Origin: Acinetobacter guillouiae CIP 63.46
Lineage (GTDB): Bacteria > Pseudomonadota > Gammaproteobacteria > Pseudomonadales > Moraxellaceae
NCBI RefSeq assembly: GCF_000368145.1
Contig: NZ_KB849285.1
Span: forward strand, 117,025-181,024
Reading direction: 5' to 3'
DNA length: 64,000 bases
In this document: positions 35,486 to 46,238 of the stretch, in pieces
Numbering within the stretch: the stretch's first letter is position 1
Layout of the letters: every line of letters starts with the position of its first letter
The notes under the pieces: generated by a model
Told to the model about the DNA's origin: nothing
The model's database searches: none
The model's input: the letters and a program-made list of their open reading frames with translations, nothing else
Program-made: the position numbers and the translations under genes

Positions 35486-37555
35486 TTAGTCAGGCAGTTT
35501 AAAGTCTGAAACTGATTGACGTAATGAATCCGCCATACTTGCCAATTCAGAAACCGAACGGGCTGTATCAAATGTTGCACCAGTGGTTTGTGAGGTAATT
35601 TCTTGTACGACATTCATCGTATTTGCAATATGACCTGCTGAAGCAGACTGCAATTTCGCTGACTCAGAAATACTTTCAATCAAACCAGCCAAGTTACTTG
35701 ATACTGTTTGAATCTCACCCAAGGCAACACCCGCATCTTTTGCAAGGTTCGCACCACGCACAACTTCCGAGGTGGTTTGTTCCATTGAAATTACGGCTTC
35801 ATTGGTATCGGTCTGAATGGTTTTAACCAGTGTTTCAATCTGCTTGGTTGCAGATGCTGAACGTTCAGCAAGACGCTGTACCTCGTCCGCAACCACGGCG
35901 AAACCACGACCCGCTTCACCTGCCATAGATGCCTGAATTGCTGCGTTTAATGCCAAGATGTTGGTTTGGTCGGCAATATCATTAATCAGCGATACGATGT
36001 TACCAATCTCTTGAGAAGACTCACCCAAACGTTTAATACGCTTAGAAGTTTCTTGAATCTGCTCACGAATCGTATCCATCCCCTCGATTGAACGGTTTAC
36101 CACATCTGCACCATTTGATGCAATTTGTACAGAACGCTGTGCTACCTCTGCTGATTCAGCAGCATTTGCAGATACGTGGTCAATCGACTGTGCAATTTCA
36201 TTAATCGCTGTTGATGCCCCTGCAATCTCTTGCGCCTGATGCTCAGAAGCTTCAGCCAACTGGTTAGTAATCTGTTGCGTATTCTGCGTATATTGTGCAA
36301 CTTCTTGAGAAGTGTCATTAATTCGAGATACCAGGTCACGTAATTGGTCAATCGCAAAGTTAATCGAGTCGGCAATTGCACCAGTAAAGTCTTCCGATAC
36401 CGTAGCATACGAACTTAAATCACCATCTGCCAAATCGGCAATTTCATCAAGTAAACGTAAAATCGCATTCTGGTTACGGTCATACTCATCTTGTAAACGT
36501 GTTACACGAACTTTATCTGACTCACTACGTAAACCGAGTAGTTTAAATACAGCAAATAAGAATGCGCCAAGTGCAAGGAGTAAAATCAATGCAGGTAAAA
36601 TCGTACCCACACCAGTATTTACCGAAAGTCGATCCAAACCTTTTAATAAATTATCCGATTGCGCAAAGATGTCTGACGATGCCTGACGTACTTTAAAAAT
36701 CTGATCAGAGTTCTTTAGTACAGAAGTTGATGCCAATTGCACAATTTCATTGTAATCCGCTTTAATACTTTCTAAAGACTCACGTAGTTCAGGTTTATCA
36801 ATACGTATTACACCTAAATCGGCACTACCATTGAGTTGCGCATTTAAATACGTACCAAATGTTTCGGTATCCGCATTAAAGTCATCTGCTGAAACACGGG
36901 TATTCTCTGAACCACTTAATACTGAACCAATAGAACGTAAAATACGTTCCGCAAGGAATACTTGGTTTTTTGCGATAACAACCTGAGTACTTGACATATT
37001 GTCACGTGCCATTTGGTCAACCATTGCATTATATTCAGCCTGCATGCCAGGGATCACATCCGCAACAGCGATATTGGTATCATATAATTGGTTAATGATC
37101 TTTTGATGTGTCGCAATCATGTCGATATCAGCAGAAACTTGTTTCCATGTTTTTTCAACGTCTTCCACTTGTTTTGAAGATGCATGAATATCTTTGACAA
37201 CTTCTAAGTTTTCTTTAAATTTCTTTTGTGATGCAACTAAAGCCTCTATTGATTTTGTCGAACCTGATCCAGTGGCTTCAGCTGCTTGACGAGATAAGGT
37301 CTGTGATAAAAGTTTTAATTCACCCAAGCTACGAGTTAAGTCGTTATTTCGAGGAACTGTATAGAATAGAACCAAAAGCAAAATAATCGCAACGATGATG
37401 CTGGCAATTGCCATTTGAATAAATGGCTTTGATTTGTCGCTTTCCCCAAACAACTTAGCAAATTCATCAATTTTTGATTTGGTTTTGGTTAATACGCCTG
37501 AACTACTTTTTTGAGCAGTATCCCCTGTATTTTTCTTCTTTAGTTTAAAGCCCAT
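35486..37555 (-). CDS. pilJ: PilJ methyl-accepting chemotaxis protein
   Basis: A 689-residue receptor. A short cytosolic N-terminus with a basic KLKKKNT start precedes the first TM helix ([19 protein letters not shown], about residues 49-67); the periplasmic sensor of two PilJ-type helical domains runs to about 325, and the second TM is [25 protein letters not shown]-like linker leads to the signalling hairpin, whose tip carries [20 protein letters not shown] and [20 protein letters not shown] (about 520-560). In the Pil-Chp system it senses pilus-surface contact and drives ChpA. It sits between pilI and chpA. Confidence 0.93.
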   Translation of the reverse strand: MGFKLKKKNTGDTAQKSSSGVLTKTKSKIDEFAKLFGESDKSKPFIQMAIASIIVAIILLLVLFYTVPRNNDLTRSLGELKLLSQTLSRQAAEATGSGSTKSIEALVASQKKFKENLEVVKDIHASSKQVEDVEKTWKQVSADIDMIATHQKIINQLYDTNIAVADVIPGMQAEYNAMVDQMARDNMSSTQVVIAKNQVFLAERILRSIGSVLSGSENTRVSADDFNADTETFGTYLNAQLNGSADLGVIRIDKPELRESLESIKADYNEIVQLASTSVLKNSDQIFKVRQASSDIFAQSDNLLKGLDRLSVNTGVGTILPALILLLALGAFLFAVFKLLGLRSESDKVRVTRLQDEYDRNQNAILRLLDEIADLADGDLSSYATVSEDFTGAIADSINFAIDQLRDLVSRINDTSQEVAQYTQNTQQITNQLAEASEHQAQEIAGASTAINEIAQSIDHVSANAAESAEVAQRSVQIASNGADVVNRSIEGMDTIREQIQETSKRIKRLGESSQEIGNIVSLINDIADQTNILALNAAIQASMAGEAGRGFAVVADEVQRLAERSASATKQIETLVKTIQTDTNEAVISMEQTTSEVVRGANLAKDAGVALGEIQTVSSNLAGLIESISESAKLQSASAGHIANTMNVVQEITSQTTGATFDTARSVSELASMADSLRQSVSDFKLPD

Positions 37556-37597
37556 TCAGCTTCTCCCGATTCGCTTAACTCTCATTAGGCGTCAAAG

Positions 37598-38134
37598 CTA
37601 GTTTATAAATTTTTCTGATGCATTCATGTATTGAGGATCATTTAACAAACGACTAAACAAGAATATATTCCAAGCCTGATTATGCTGCTGAAAATATCCC
37701 TGACAATAGGTTTGAAGGTTTTCTTCTAATTGATTGTTTTTAGAAAAAAAACCTTTTTTATTAAAATGTTGAATCCCCAAAACCTGATCTACGATCAGAC
37801 CAACATAGTGGTCATTATGACTAATACATAAGACTTTTTGAGTAGGTAGAAATTGGCTTCTTTGCCCCGTTAAATAAAAAGCCAAATCAGAAACTGACAA
37901 TAACCGTCCGCGAATATTCGCTAAACCTCTCACCCATCCCTGAACATTGGGAACGGGTGTGTATTTTGGCGGATAAATAACTTCTGAAACCTCACCCAAA
38001 GGCGCAACAAAATATTGCCCCATCATTTCAAATGCAATGCCTGACCATCGGTTTACTTCATTTTCATTGTCAGCGTAATTTTTATTTCCTCGCTTAGACA
38101 ATCGAAGTAATTCGATAAATCCATTTGCTGCCAT
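37598..38134 (-). CDS. pilI: PilI, CheW-like adaptor
   Basis: A 178-residue soluble adaptor that couples PilJ to ChpA. The CheW fold is visible in GIAFEMMGQYFVAPLGEVSE, the conserved VPNVQGWVRGLANIRGRLL (about residues 60-78), SVSDLAFYLTG and VLCISHNDHYVGLIVDQVLG. It starts 3 bp after the pilH stop on the same strand, so the operon order pilG-pilH-pilI-pilJ is preserved. Confidence 0.9.
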   Translation of the reverse strand: MAANGFIELLRLSKRGNKNYADNENEVNRWSGIAFEMMGQYFVAPLGEVSEVIYPPKYTPVPNVQGWVRGLANIRGRLLSVSDLAFYLTGQRSQFLPTQKVLCISHNDHYVGLIVDQVLGIQHFNKKGFFSKNNQLEENLQTYCQGYFQQHNQAWNIFLFSRLLNDPQYMNASEKFIN

Positions 38135-38137
38135 ACA

Positions 38138-38506
38138 TTATCCTGCTTGTAGATGTTGCTTAATCGTACTGATCAGCTGATTCTCATCAATCGGTTTGGT
38201 TAAGTAGTCACAAGCCCCTTGACGTTTTCCCCAAACGCGGTCGGTTTCTTGATCTTTAGTACTTACAATCACAATTGGAATATGCTTGGTGGCTGCACCA
38301 CGTGCGATCTGACGAGTCGCTTGGAAACCATTTACACCAGGCATAACAACATCCATTAACACAAGATCCGGCAATTCAGCTTGCGCCAGTGTAATACCAT
38401 CTGCACCATTGGTTGCTTCAATCACTTCAAATCCATGCTTAGCTAGAATTTCTTTAAATCTAAACATTTCTGTTGGTGAATCATCAACTATTAAAATTTT
38501 TGTCAT
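38138..38506 (-). CDS. pilH: PilH CheY-like response regulator
   Basis: I choose ATG 38504-38506 (MTKILIVDDSPTEMF, 122 residues) because GGGGGAA lies six bases upstream; an in-frame upstream ATG adds four residues without a site. It is a single receiver domain with paired Asp in IVDDS, the phospho-acceptor in LVLMDVVMPGVNGFQATRQI (Asp about 51), Ser/Thr in IVIVSTKDQETD and Lys in YLTKPIDENQL. In the type IV pilus system PilH opposes PilG and is needed for normal retraction. Confidence 0.92.
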   Translation of the reverse strand: MTKILIVDDSPTEMFRFKEILAKHGFEVIEATNGADGITLAQAELPDLVLMDVVMPGVNGFQATRQIARGAATKHIPIVIVSTKDQETDRVWGKRQGACDYLTKPIDENQLISTIKQHLQAG

Positions 38507-38531
38507 TATTTCCCCCAAATTAACCGTTCAT

Positions 38532-38915
38532 TTAAGCAGTCACATGATTGCGAATAGCATTTAATAGTTCATCTTTACTAAATGGTTTTGTTAAATATTC
38601 ATCTGAACCGACAACACGACCTTTTGCTTGATCAAATAAGCCATCTTTACTGGATAACATGATGACTGGAATATTTTGATAATTTTGGGAGTTTTTAATC
38701 AAAGCGCAGGTTTGATAGCCATCCAGACGAGGCATCATGATATCGACAAAAACAATATCTGGATTTGCTTCAGCAATTTTAGATAAGGCTTCAAAACCGT
38801 CTACAGCAGTGACAACTTCACAACCTTCTCTTTGTAATAATGTTTCAGCAGTACGACGAATGGTTTTAGAATCATCGATCACCATGACTTTTAGATTTTG
38901 AAATTTATCGTCCAT
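38532..38915 (-). CDS. pilG: PilG CheY-like response regulator
   Basis: A 127-residue receiver domain: VMVIDDSKTIRRTAETLLQR, phospho-acceptor Asp in IVFVDIMMPRLDGYQTCALI, Thr/Ser in VIMLSSKDGLFD and Lys in YLTKPFSKDELL. First gene of the Pil-Chp operon. It receives phosphate from ChpA and promotes pilus extension, in part through adenylate cyclase in other gamma-proteobacteria. The 284 bp upstream (38916-39199), which it shares with a divergent gene, is AT-rich and should hold the operon promoter. Confidence 0.92.
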   Translation of the reverse strand: MDDKFQNLKVMVIDDSKTIRRTAETLLQREGCEVVTAVDGFEALSKIAEANPDIVFVDIMMPRLDGYQTCALIKNSQNYQNIPVIMLSSKDGLFDQAKGRVVGSDEYLTKPFSKDELLNAIRNHVTA

Positions 38916-39199
38916 TTAATGCCCCTTTCCGTAAGCTTGGAATGAATTGTGCTGTACAGATTTATTTTTACAATTAATCATGTTTTTTTAACATATATTA
39001 ACTCACTTTATCAATGAACATTTCTTGTCGGAAATCTCACTTCAAACAGTAAAACACAGTAAAGCTCACATAAAAAAAAATATTCTGCTTTTTTTTAGAA
39101 GTTAATTGTTTATTAAAATTTTGTAACCACATAAAATGACCAAAGATAGTTTCAAAATCATATAACTTACATTGATTTTTTGGGGATGGTAGACTTTAA

Positions 39200-39841
39200 A
39201 TGGATAGAATAATCTATTACCAAAATATAGCGTCAAAAACAAAAAAAATATGCAATACCGCCCTTTCAGTCAGCTTACTCATCTGTACTTTATCGGTCTA
39301 TGCTGATACGCCTCAAGCTAAAGCGGTATGGTATCGATATTATGATAAAAATGGGGTGGCCAATATCAGCACCTCGGTCACACCAGCACACATAAAAAAT
39401 GGTTATGAAGCACTTGATCGCAACATGCAAGTGATCAAACGTAATCATGCTTATAATGTCGAAAAAGATTTACAGCAATCGACGTCACGCGCATCTGAAA
39501 TGCGTAAATTAGAACAAGATGCGCGCTTAAAGCGTGCCTATGGCAACTCATCTGTCGCTGTCAACAAAAGAAATGAACTTCTAAGCAATATAAAACAACA
39601 AATAACACTACAAAACCAAACACTTAAACAACTTCAAAGTGATCGTATTATACTTAAAAGACAAGAAATGGAATACTACCGCAAAGGTAACTCTGTTCCT
39701 GTTACACTCAAAGATCGGATCAAATACAATTCTGAAAACATAGATAAAACAAAGAATTATATTGGAAGCCTACAAGACAACTACCGCAAGACACAAACCT
39801 ACTATGATGATATTATTAACCGCCTTAAAAAACTTGAATAA
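39200..39841 (+). CDS. Secreted coiled-coil protein with DUF4124-like start
   Basis: A 213-residue protein. An extended basic N-terminus leads to a signal peptide (TALSVSLLICTLSVYADTP, cleavage likely near VYA/D). The mature start VWYRYYDKNGVANISTSVTP resembles the DUF4124 repeat found in many secreted gamma-proteobacterial proteins, followed by a helical, Gln/Lys-rich coiled-coil (about residues 85-210; LKQLQSDRIILKRQEMEYYR). Probably periplasmic. It faces away from pilG, upstream of proS; function unknown. Confidence 0.75.
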   Translation: MDRIIYYQNIASKTKKICNTALSVSLLICTLSVYADTPQAKAVWYRYYDKNGVANISTSVTPAHIKNGYEALDRNMQVIKRNHAYNVEKDLQQSTSRASEMRKLEQDARLKRAYGNSSVAVNKRNELLSNIKQQITLQNQTLKQLQSDRIILKRQEMEYYRKGNSVPVTLKDRIKYNSENIDKTKNYIGSLQDNYRKTQTYYDDIINRLKKLE

Positions 39842-40048
39842 TCACCTTTTAATTCGGAATTCCTTGGCTCTATTATTGATAAGAACTTAACAAAACAATA
39901 TAAATGATTTAAACAACCTTTCACGATATCGGCTAATTTCAAGTTAAAACCGAGCTCTGATCGCATCGCCAATATAAGAATAGAAAGTTTTCAATTTAAA
40001 CAATCATTAAAAATGTTCAGCTTATTTTTTTATCGTATTTTTTTATCG

Positions 40049-40054
40049 TATAAT
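40049..40054 (+). promoter_or_regulatory. Probable -10 element (TATAAT) of proS
   Basis: A perfect TATAAT 37 bases before the proS ATG, preceded by a tandem TTTTTTTATCGTA repeat (13 bp, twice). It lies inside the longer ORF that begins at 40013, which supports the ATG at 40091 as the real start. Confidence 0.5.
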
Positions 40055-40090
40055 CATTCCTTTAAATCTAAAAATTTTAGGACAGTTTCC

Positions 40091-41806
40091 ATGCGCGCGA
40101 GTCGCTTTTTATTTGCAACGTTAAGAGAAACCCCAAACGATGCTGAAGTCATTTCACATCAGCTCATGTTACGTGCTGGGATGATCCGTAAATTGGCTTC
40201 AGGTTTATACACTTGGTTGCCGATGGGTGTACGTGTGCTCAATAAAGTTGAAGCGATTGTTCGTGAGGAAATGAATCGTGCAGGTTCTTTGGAAACATTA
40301 ATGCCCGTGACGCAGCCAGCTTCACTATGGGAAGAATCTGGTCGTTATGTACAATACGGCCCAGAACTGTTGCGTTTTAAAGACCGCCATAGCAATGACT
40401 TTGTTCTTGGTCCGACACATGAAGAAGTCATTACGGATTTGGCTCGCAATGAATTAAAAAGTTATAAACAACTTCCAATGAATTTTTATCAAATTCAAAC
40501 TAAGTTCCGTGATGAAATTCGTCCACGTTTCGGTGTGATGCGTTCGCGTGAATTTATTATGAAAGATGCTTATTCTTTTCATGTCGATCAAGCGTCATTA
40601 CAAGAAACTTATGATGTTATGTACGATACGTATTGCCGAATTTTCACCCGCTTAGGTTTAAACTTCCGCCCTGTTCAAGCAGATACAGGATCGATTGGTG
40701 GTTCAGGTTCACATGAGTTTCACGTACTTGCATCAAGTGGTGAAGACGATATCGCTTTCTCAACCGAATCTGACTATGCGGCCAATGTTGAAATGGCTGA
40801 AGCAGTATTGACTGGTGAGCGTGCAGCACCTAGCCAAGATCTAAAAATTGTAGACACACCAAATCAAAAAACCATTGCTGATGTTTCTGCATTTTTAAAT
40901 ACAGATCCAGCGCAATCGGTAAAAGCCTTACTTGTACAAGGTATTGCTGATGAAAAGGGTCATGTTCCTGTAATCGCGTTATTCCTGCGTGGCGACCATG
41001 AGCTCAATGAAATTAAAGCTGAAAAGCATCCACTGATTGCCGCACCTTTAACATTTGCAACAGATGTTCAACTCAATGCTCTTGGTTTAACTGCAGGATT
41101 CTGCGGACCACAAGGACTGGTTGAGAAAGGCTTAACTGTGATTGTTGACCGTGCAGCCTCTGTGCTTTCAGATTTTGTTGCGGGAGCCAATGAAGTCGAT
41201 AAACATGCCACTGGTATCAACTGGGACCGTGATGCAACATTTACAGAAGTTTTTGACTTACGTAATGTGGTTGAAGGTGACCCATCTCCAGATGGTCAAG
41301 GCAAGATTTTAATTAAACGTGGTATTGAAGTCGGTCATATTTTCCAATTGGGTACCAAATACTCAGAAGCACTCGGCTGTAAAGTTTTGGGTGATGACGG
41401 CAAACCATTAGTGGTGACAATGGGCTGTTATGGAATTGGCGTAACCCGTGTAGTTGCTTCCGCGATCGAACAAAACTTTGATGAGAAAGGTATTATTTGG
41501 CCATCTGCAATTGCCCCTTTCGAAGTTGCAATTGTACCAATGAATGCGCAAAAATCTCCACGTACGCTTGAAGCAGCTGAAGCACTTTATGCTGAATTAC
41601 AAGCCGCAGGTTATGATGTATTACTGGATGATCGTAATGAGCGTCCTGGTGTTAAATTCTCTGACTTGGAATTAACAGGTATTCCTCACCGTATTGTCAT
41701 TGGTGAAAAAGGCTTAGATGCTGGAACTTTTGAATACAAAGGTCGTAGAGATGCCGAATCTGTAAATTTAAGCAAAGATGAGTTATTGGCTAAATTAGTG
41801 AAGTAA
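40091..41806 (+). CDS. proS: Prolyl-tRNA synthetase
   Basis: A 571-residue class II aminoacyl-tRNA synthetase that charges tRNA-Pro. The start [20 protein letters not shown] is the family N-terminus and is preceded by AGGA 9 bases away; an ORF extension to 40013 spans the probable promoter. Motif 2 appears as [20 protein letters not shown] (about residues 138-157), the inserted YbaK-type editing domain about 240-390, motif 3 around [20 protein letters not shown], and the anticodon-binding domain at the C-terminus ([11 protein letters not shown] ... [16 protein letters not shown]). Length is standard for the bacterial form. A terminator follows. Confidence 0.96.
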   Translation: MRASRFLFATLRETPNDAEVISHQLMLRAGMIRKLASGLYTWLPMGVRVLNKVEAIVREEMNRAGSLETLMPVTQPASLWEESGRYVQYGPELLRFKDRHSNDFVLGPTHEEVITDLARNELKSYKQLPMNFYQIQTKFRDEIRPRFGVMRSREFIMKDAYSFHVDQASLQETYDVMYDTYCRIFTRLGLNFRPVQADTGSIGGSGSHEFHVLASSGEDDIAFSTESDYAANVEMAEAVLTGERAAPSQDLKIVDTPNQKTIADVSAFLNTDPAQSVKALLVQGIADEKGHVPVIALFLRGDHELNEIKAEKHPLIAAPLTFATDVQLNALGLTAGFCGPQGLVEKGLTVIVDRAASVLSDFVAGANEVDKHATGINWDRDATFTEVFDLRNVVEGDPSPDGQGKILIKRGIEVGHIFQLGTKYSEALGCKVLGDDGKPLVVTMGCYGIGVTRVVASAIEQNFDEKGIIWPSAIAPFEVAIVPMNAQKSPRTLEAAEALYAELQAAGYDVLLDDRNERPGVKFSDLELTGIPHRIVIGEKGLDAGTFEYKGRRDAESVNLSKDELLAKLVK

Positions 41807-41842
41807 TTTTTCAATCGCATTAAAAAAGCCCTGAAATAAACT

Positions 41843-41877
41843 AAACCCTATAAGTCACACAACTTATAGGGTTTTTT
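41843..41877. terminator. Bidirectional terminator between proS and the Fil-like locus
   Basis: AAACCCTATAAGT and ACTTATAGGGTTT form a 13-bp perfect stem around CACACA, followed by TTTT on the plus strand and A-rich sequence on the other side. Confidence 0.92.
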
Positions 41878-41903
41878 ATGCTTTGATATTTTATAGACCA
41901 GCA

Positions 41904-42863
41904 TTACAGACCATTAATTTTGACTTTTAAATCTGTAACTGATGTTCCGATTGCCCCAAAGTTCCCCATCGAGCCATTTTGCAGACCATTAAAAGTCCCT
42001 GCCGCACTTGCCCCACTCGTTCCCATAATCATCTGATTGATACCCAGATCAAACTTACTCGATTCACCCGTATTACCAAAGACAAAACCTGTTGGTTCAA
42101 CGCCAGCATAGAAACCGTTTAATGAAAAACCATTGACCTTATCTGTTCCAGTTAATTGGAAGTTAAAATTTGCACCAATATCGCTATCATCAGATAAAAG
42201 TGCAATAGCACAGCCTGATCCCGTACCACAAATCGATTGAATTGCCCCACCAAAAGCAATCATACGCCCTTGAGGTGCATTACCTAACTGTAAATTAATG
42301 GTGGGTTTGGCAGCAGCAAAGTTGATATCAAAACCATCATTCAGTTTTAAAAATTTAATGACATCGGATTTTTCACTGGTACCTGTAAAAATAGATTGAT
42401 ATCCAGCAGGCCCTGAAGATGAACTCGCTCCAGCCAAGTAAAGCGCAAATGGTGAAACTTTAATCCCGGTAATATTACTTGCAAAGCTCATTCCGATATT
42501 GGCAAAAGGTTTACCACTTGCTCCACCTGTAGCGCCCCCATCGGTATCCATGACTATGTTCATCGTTGGGGTATTTGAAGCGCCTAGAAAAGTGATATCA
42601 ACAGTTTGGTCAGCAACCGTACCAGCACTTTTACCAGCAAGAACCAGCGATGCTTTATTTGCATCATTCACAGTTGAGCCTAACCCGTCACGATCAATAA
42701 TTGAAATTTGATTGAGTTGAACTTTACTCAAATTTATACCAACATTTATCCCATCTTGCCCCGTTGTTTGGGAAAGACTTTGATCATCCATAGGTTCCAT
42801 TGCCAGCGCAATTGGACTCAGTATCAATAATGATATACATCCTAGGTTTCTATTTTTTTTCAT
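41904..42863 (-). CDS. Fil-like locus secreted protein 5 (DUF6160-like start)
   Basis: A 319-residue exported protein, last of the Fil-like genes. A signal peptide (ISLLILSPIALA, cleavage before MEPMDD) is followed by EPMDDQSLSQTTGQDGINVG, the motif shared by all six proteins of this locus, then a Gly/Ser/Asn-rich sequence with hydrophobic alternation (KVQLNQISIIDRDGLG; FANIGMSFASNITGIKV), suggesting beta-rich secondary structure. One Cys pair lies at SICGTGSGCA. GGATTAGGATA precedes the ATG. In Acinetobacter this region is annotated as a putative pilus system (Fil); I cannot assign which Fil letter this is. It is probably a surface or secreted protein. Confidence 0.65.
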   Translation of the reverse strand: MKKNRNLGCISLLILSPIALAMEPMDDQSLSQTTGQDGINVGINLSKVQLNQISIIDRDGLGSTVNDANKASLVLAGKSAGTVADQTVDITFLGASNTPTMNIVMDTDGGATGGASGKPFANIGMSFASNITGIKVSPFALYLAGASSSSGPAGYQSIFTGTSEKSDVIKFLKLNDGFDINFAAAKPTINLQLGNAPQGRMIAFGGAIQSICGTGSGCAIALLSDDSDIGANFNFQLTGTDKVNGFSLNGFYAGVEPTGFVFGNTGESSKFDLGINQMIMGTSGASAAGTFNGLQNGSMGNFGAIGTSVTDLKVKINGL

Positions 42864-42958
42864 TATCCTAATCCTTAGGAAAATTTATATACTGCCTACC
42901 ACATCACAGTCTAATCAGAAATTCTGTACGATAAAAGCACTAGCCGACCAATAACGCA

Positions 42959-45448
42959 TTAATTCCGAGGAACAATGTTAAATTCACTGGTCAACCGACC
43001 TCCTGTCAACGCAATTTCACCTAAGCGTGCACCCGAAACTAAAGCGCCATTCATAGATGGAGGATAGAAGTTTAAATCTCTCGCTCTAAATACACCGCCG
43101 ACGGACTGTGTTGGATTAAATTGTAAACTTGCATTAAATCCAACCTGACCAGTCCCACTCGTTGAGTTTTTACTGAGCACAATAGCATTGTTAAAGCGAA
43201 TATCACCCGTCAAGTTATCTAAACCAAGTATAGAACCATTGACAGGATCACTAATCTGGATGGTGTTATTTGTAGCTGCTAATTTTAAATCACCGACCAC
43301 AGTTAAACGATTGCCTGTACCATCCGCTTTCATTTCACTATTTGGAATAAGTGACAAATCCATATCACCACCAAAGCGAAGTTTTAGACCAAACAACACA
43401 TCATCACTTTTGGCGAAATTATTGGAATCAGATGCTCCCTTATTGCCACAAGCGACGCTTGCTGTTGCAATACCACCTGCACATGATGCATAGGTTGTTC
43501 CAGGTAAATAACCTGCCGCAACTTCAGCCGCCATCACCACCAACATATTTTTTAAACTTAAATTTAAACTTCCGTTTTCCACCCCGATACTGCCATTGCC
43601 TTTCAGCAACATATCGATGTTTCTTAAACCTAAATAATAGTCTTTAGAGGTACCGGCAATCGGAACACCTGCATCATTTTTTACTTGACCACCATCAATC
43701 ACCAAAATCGAGGTTGTTTTATTGCCAAGCTTAGTTGTACCATTTTTATCCACACCCTCTGTACTTAAACCTAAAGAAAAACCGAGTCTAGAGGTTTGCA
43801 TACCAGCTGTATTCGAGACACTGCTTTTCGCACCATCTGCTGAATAATAATAGGCTTTATCAGCATAAACGGTTGTGCCATACATCGCTAAATTGGCATT
43901 TAAGTTATAAAAGGGTAAAGCCAGTCCCCACTGATTATTTAAACCACTCTCTGTAAATAAGTTACCAGCAGCAACACCAGCGGCAGTGGTAAATCTCCCT
44001 CGTCTAGAGATGGCTTGGAATTCCCCACCACGAATTGAAGCGACCACAGCATAAGGACGATTACCCGCTGATAGGGTCGTATAAATATCTTGTTTATAAT
44101 CACTTAAATTGGTTAAAGCTTGGCCATTACCAAAACTTGAATTTTGGAAGGTTGTGTTTACAGGTATCGTAACTTGCTTAGAGTCGGTAAGGTTTAAAAA
44201 AACATTCCCTGTGTCAAAAGAAGCACGCGTTCCCTTTTGTAAACCGGTTAAATTACCAAACTCAAAACCGTAACTATTTAATCCAGCACCACCAATTTCC
44301 AAAGTGGTTGCATCGCCACCACCAGCAAGCATGGTGTCACCTTCTTTGGTGAAATCCGTCTTCATACGAAATGCGATACCAGAACCACCAACAATATCTT
44401 TTCCAGTGTCTGCACCACTCGAATTAACAGCAGAACCAATTAAACTACTGGCATTCTGTACACCACGAAATTGCAATGAACCATTCACCATACGCCCACT
44501 GGCACCCACGCGAATCAGCCCTTTAGCACCTGTTGGCGTATTATAGCTATCGACATCATAAAGCGATGTAGGATTGATCCCTTTATTATTCACCATAATT
44601 TCAAGATTTAAACCCGCATTGGTTGTGGAAGTCCCATTTCCATAACTGCCTGTGTTTATAAAACCCGCCTTTAATGAAGCGGGATCAACCACACGGGTTA
44701 AATCTACATAACCATAGTTCGTATCTGGTGCCTGATTTGCACCCGCGATATTAGTTCCAGAATTCGTTTGTAATTTAAAGCCTTCAGCTGCATCGATAAA
44801 CGCAAAACCTTTTCCTTTAAAGTTAAAGTTAAAATTCTTTAAAATCAGTTGATTTAATTGATTTGTGGCACTGCTTTGGCCTAAATAGATGTTGGCATTT
44901 TGAAGCCCTAAAGTTAACTCAACTTGATCTGTTTTACTTAAAAGACCATTGCTTGTTTTTAATCCAATACTGGTATTTGAAGCCGTCTGTACCGCTAAAT
45001 TACCCAATTTTGCACTACAACGCGCCCCACTTGGATCACTATCACAAACACGAAATGAATCGACGGTCATCAGCATAGGAGAGAGTGATAAATCTAAATT
45101 CACTCCAGTTTTGCCCGCAACAGTGCCCATATTAAGCTTGATATCTGCTTTTAATGGATCTGTAGAAGTATTGCTCTGTTGTATTTTAACCGTATCTGCT
45201 GTTGCAACGAGCGCTTGACTGGTTGCATCTGCTTCTGCGCGACCTGCCTGATCTGTCCAGTACAATGTTTTAATATTGGCTTCTTTTAAGCTAGCCTCTA
45301 TATGTACGCCATCCTGACCATTTACGTTTCTTAAATCGCTATCATCTAAAGCTTGTAATGCATAAACAGGTGCATGTATAGCCAACAAACTCAAAGCCAA
45401 TGTATTTAAAATAAATCTTTTTCCATATTGTTGTTTTTTAATGTTCAT
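42959..45448 (-). CDS. Fil-like locus large secreted protein 4 (829 aa, DUF6160-like start)
   Basis: An 829-residue exported protein with signal peptide (LALSLLAIHAPVYALQALDD) and the shared N-terminal motif LQALDDSDLRNVNGQDGVHI. The long mature part is Ser/Thr/Asn/Gly-rich and alternates short hydrophobic strands (LNLTDSKQVTIPVNTTFQNS; LAATNNTIQISDPVNGSILG), with few Cys and no transmembrane helix, as expected for a beta-helix or beta-sandwich surface protein. Its size makes it the most likely tip, scaffold or adhesin of the locus. ATG 45448 is preceded by GAGGG and AGGG. It lies 22 bp from its upstream neighbour, so it is cotranscribed. Exact family unassigned. Confidence 0.65.
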   Translation of the reverse strand: MNIKKQQYGKRFILNTLALSLLAIHAPVYALQALDDSDLRNVNGQDGVHIEASLKEANIKTLYWTDQAGRAEADATSQALVATADTVKIQQSNTSTDPLKADIKLNMGTVAGKTGVNLDLSLSPMLMTVDSFRVCDSDPSGARCSAKLGNLAVQTASNTSIGLKTSNGLLSKTDQVELTLGLQNANIYLGQSSATNQLNQLILKNFNFNFKGKGFAFIDAAEGFKLQTNSGTNIAGANQAPDTNYGYVDLTRVVDPASLKAGFINTGSYGNGTSTTNAGLNLEIMVNNKGINPTSLYDVDSYNTPTGAKGLIRVGASGRMVNGSLQFRGVQNASSLIGSAVNSSGADTGKDIVGGSGIAFRMKTDFTKEGDTMLAGGGDATTLEIGGAGLNSYGFEFGNLTGLQKGTRASFDTGNVFLNLTDSKQVTIPVNTTFQNSSFGNGQALTNLSDYKQDIYTTLSAGNRPYAVVASIRGGEFQAISRRGRFTTAAGVAAGNLFTESGLNNQWGLALPFYNLNANLAMYGTTVYADKAYYYSADGAKSSVSNTAGMQTSRLGFSLGLSTEGVDKNGTTKLGNKTTSILVIDGGQVKNDAGVPIAGTSKDYYLGLRNIDMLLKGNGSIGVENGSLNLSLKNMLVVMAAEVAAGYLPGTTYASCAGGIATASVACGNKGASDSNNFAKSDDVLFGLKLRFGGDMDLSLIPNSEMKADGTGNRLTVVGDLKLAATNNTIQISDPVNGSILGLDNLTGDIRFNNAIVLSKNSTSGTGQVGFNASLQFNPTQSVGGVFRARDLNFYPPSMNGALVSGARLGEIALTGGRLTSEFNIVPRN

Positions 45449-45469
45449 CCCTAAACCCTCAGATTTATT

Positions 45470-46222
45470 TTAGCAACGCTTATTCATTGTAGAATCACAA
45501 CTAAACATCATCAGCTTGCCCTGCAGCACAAGATTACCGTTCATTTGTACCCCCATAAAGCCCGTTTCTCGACCGACATCATAATTGTTTGCGGTAGAGC
45601 CATTAGCGCCCGTTGTTTGAGGTTTTGCTACATATTTATTGGCTTTTAAATAACCATACTGGCCTTCCGTTGCACCCGATGAGTTTTCCGTAACTGTTCC
45701 ATCTGGATTAGTTTTACTGGTGAAATCATCTTTTTCGATAGAAAGAGAGTTGAAGCCAAAATTACGAATTTGAATCGGTTGATTCGCATCAAAAGATAAC
45801 TGAATTGCGGGTTTGATCATCTGCATAGCAGTGGTATTTTTATAGACCAAATCAACACCGTCCAAACCCAATTTCTGGATATTAATCGTCCCTTGTACAC
45901 CTTTAAAGACCACCCAAAGTTTATTCCCTTCAGTACTACTGGCTAAACCATTTGCATCAACATAGCGATTATTGACAGACAATGCCAAATGACAAAATTG
46001 TAATTTCTCACAAATACCGCCAGTACCATTATCAAACTTATAGGCATTATTTGTGGTGTAATATGAATCACTTGCATTAATTTGGTTCAATACCAATTTT
46101 AAAGATAAATCGGCACCTGCTTGTCCTTCAACTTGCTGCATGTCTGAATCAGTTAAAGCCTCCATCGCTGCCAAATGAGAACTCACCAAACTGGTTAAAA
46201 TAAGAAGTACTATTTTTTTCAT
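45470..46222 (-). CDS. Fil-like locus secreted protein 3 (250 aa)
   Basis: A 250-residue exported protein. After the signal peptide (MKKIVLLILTSLVSSHLA) comes MEALTDSDMQQVEGQAGADL, the shared motif. The mature part contains GICEKLQFCHLALSVNNRYV (one Cys pair) and ends MMFSCDSTMNKRC, a C-terminal Cys pair unlike the other members except the FilA-like proteins. Composition is Asn/Thr/Gly-rich and beta-like. Seventeen bases separate it from its upstream neighbour. Role unknown; probably a minor structural component of the same surface complex. Confidence 0.65.
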   Translation of the reverse strand: MKKIVLLILTSLVSSHLAAMEALTDSDMQQVEGQAGADLSLKLVLNQINASDSYYTTNNAYKFDNGTGGICEKLQFCHLALSVNNRYVDANGLASSTEGNKLWVVFKGVQGTINIQKLGLDGVDLVYKNTTAMQMIKPAIQLSFDANQPIQIRNFGFNSLSIEKDDFTSKTNPDGTVTENSSGATEGQYGYLKANKYVAKPQTTGANGSTANNYDVGRETGFMGVQMNGNLVLQGKLMMFSCDSTMNKRC

Positions 46223-46238
46223 TATATTTCTTCCTATC

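Noticed and set aside
43351-43647. 98-codon plus-strand frame over the large Fil-like gene
   Set aside because: Antisense to a well-supported secreted protein; low-complexity His/Leu-rich translation without ribosome site.
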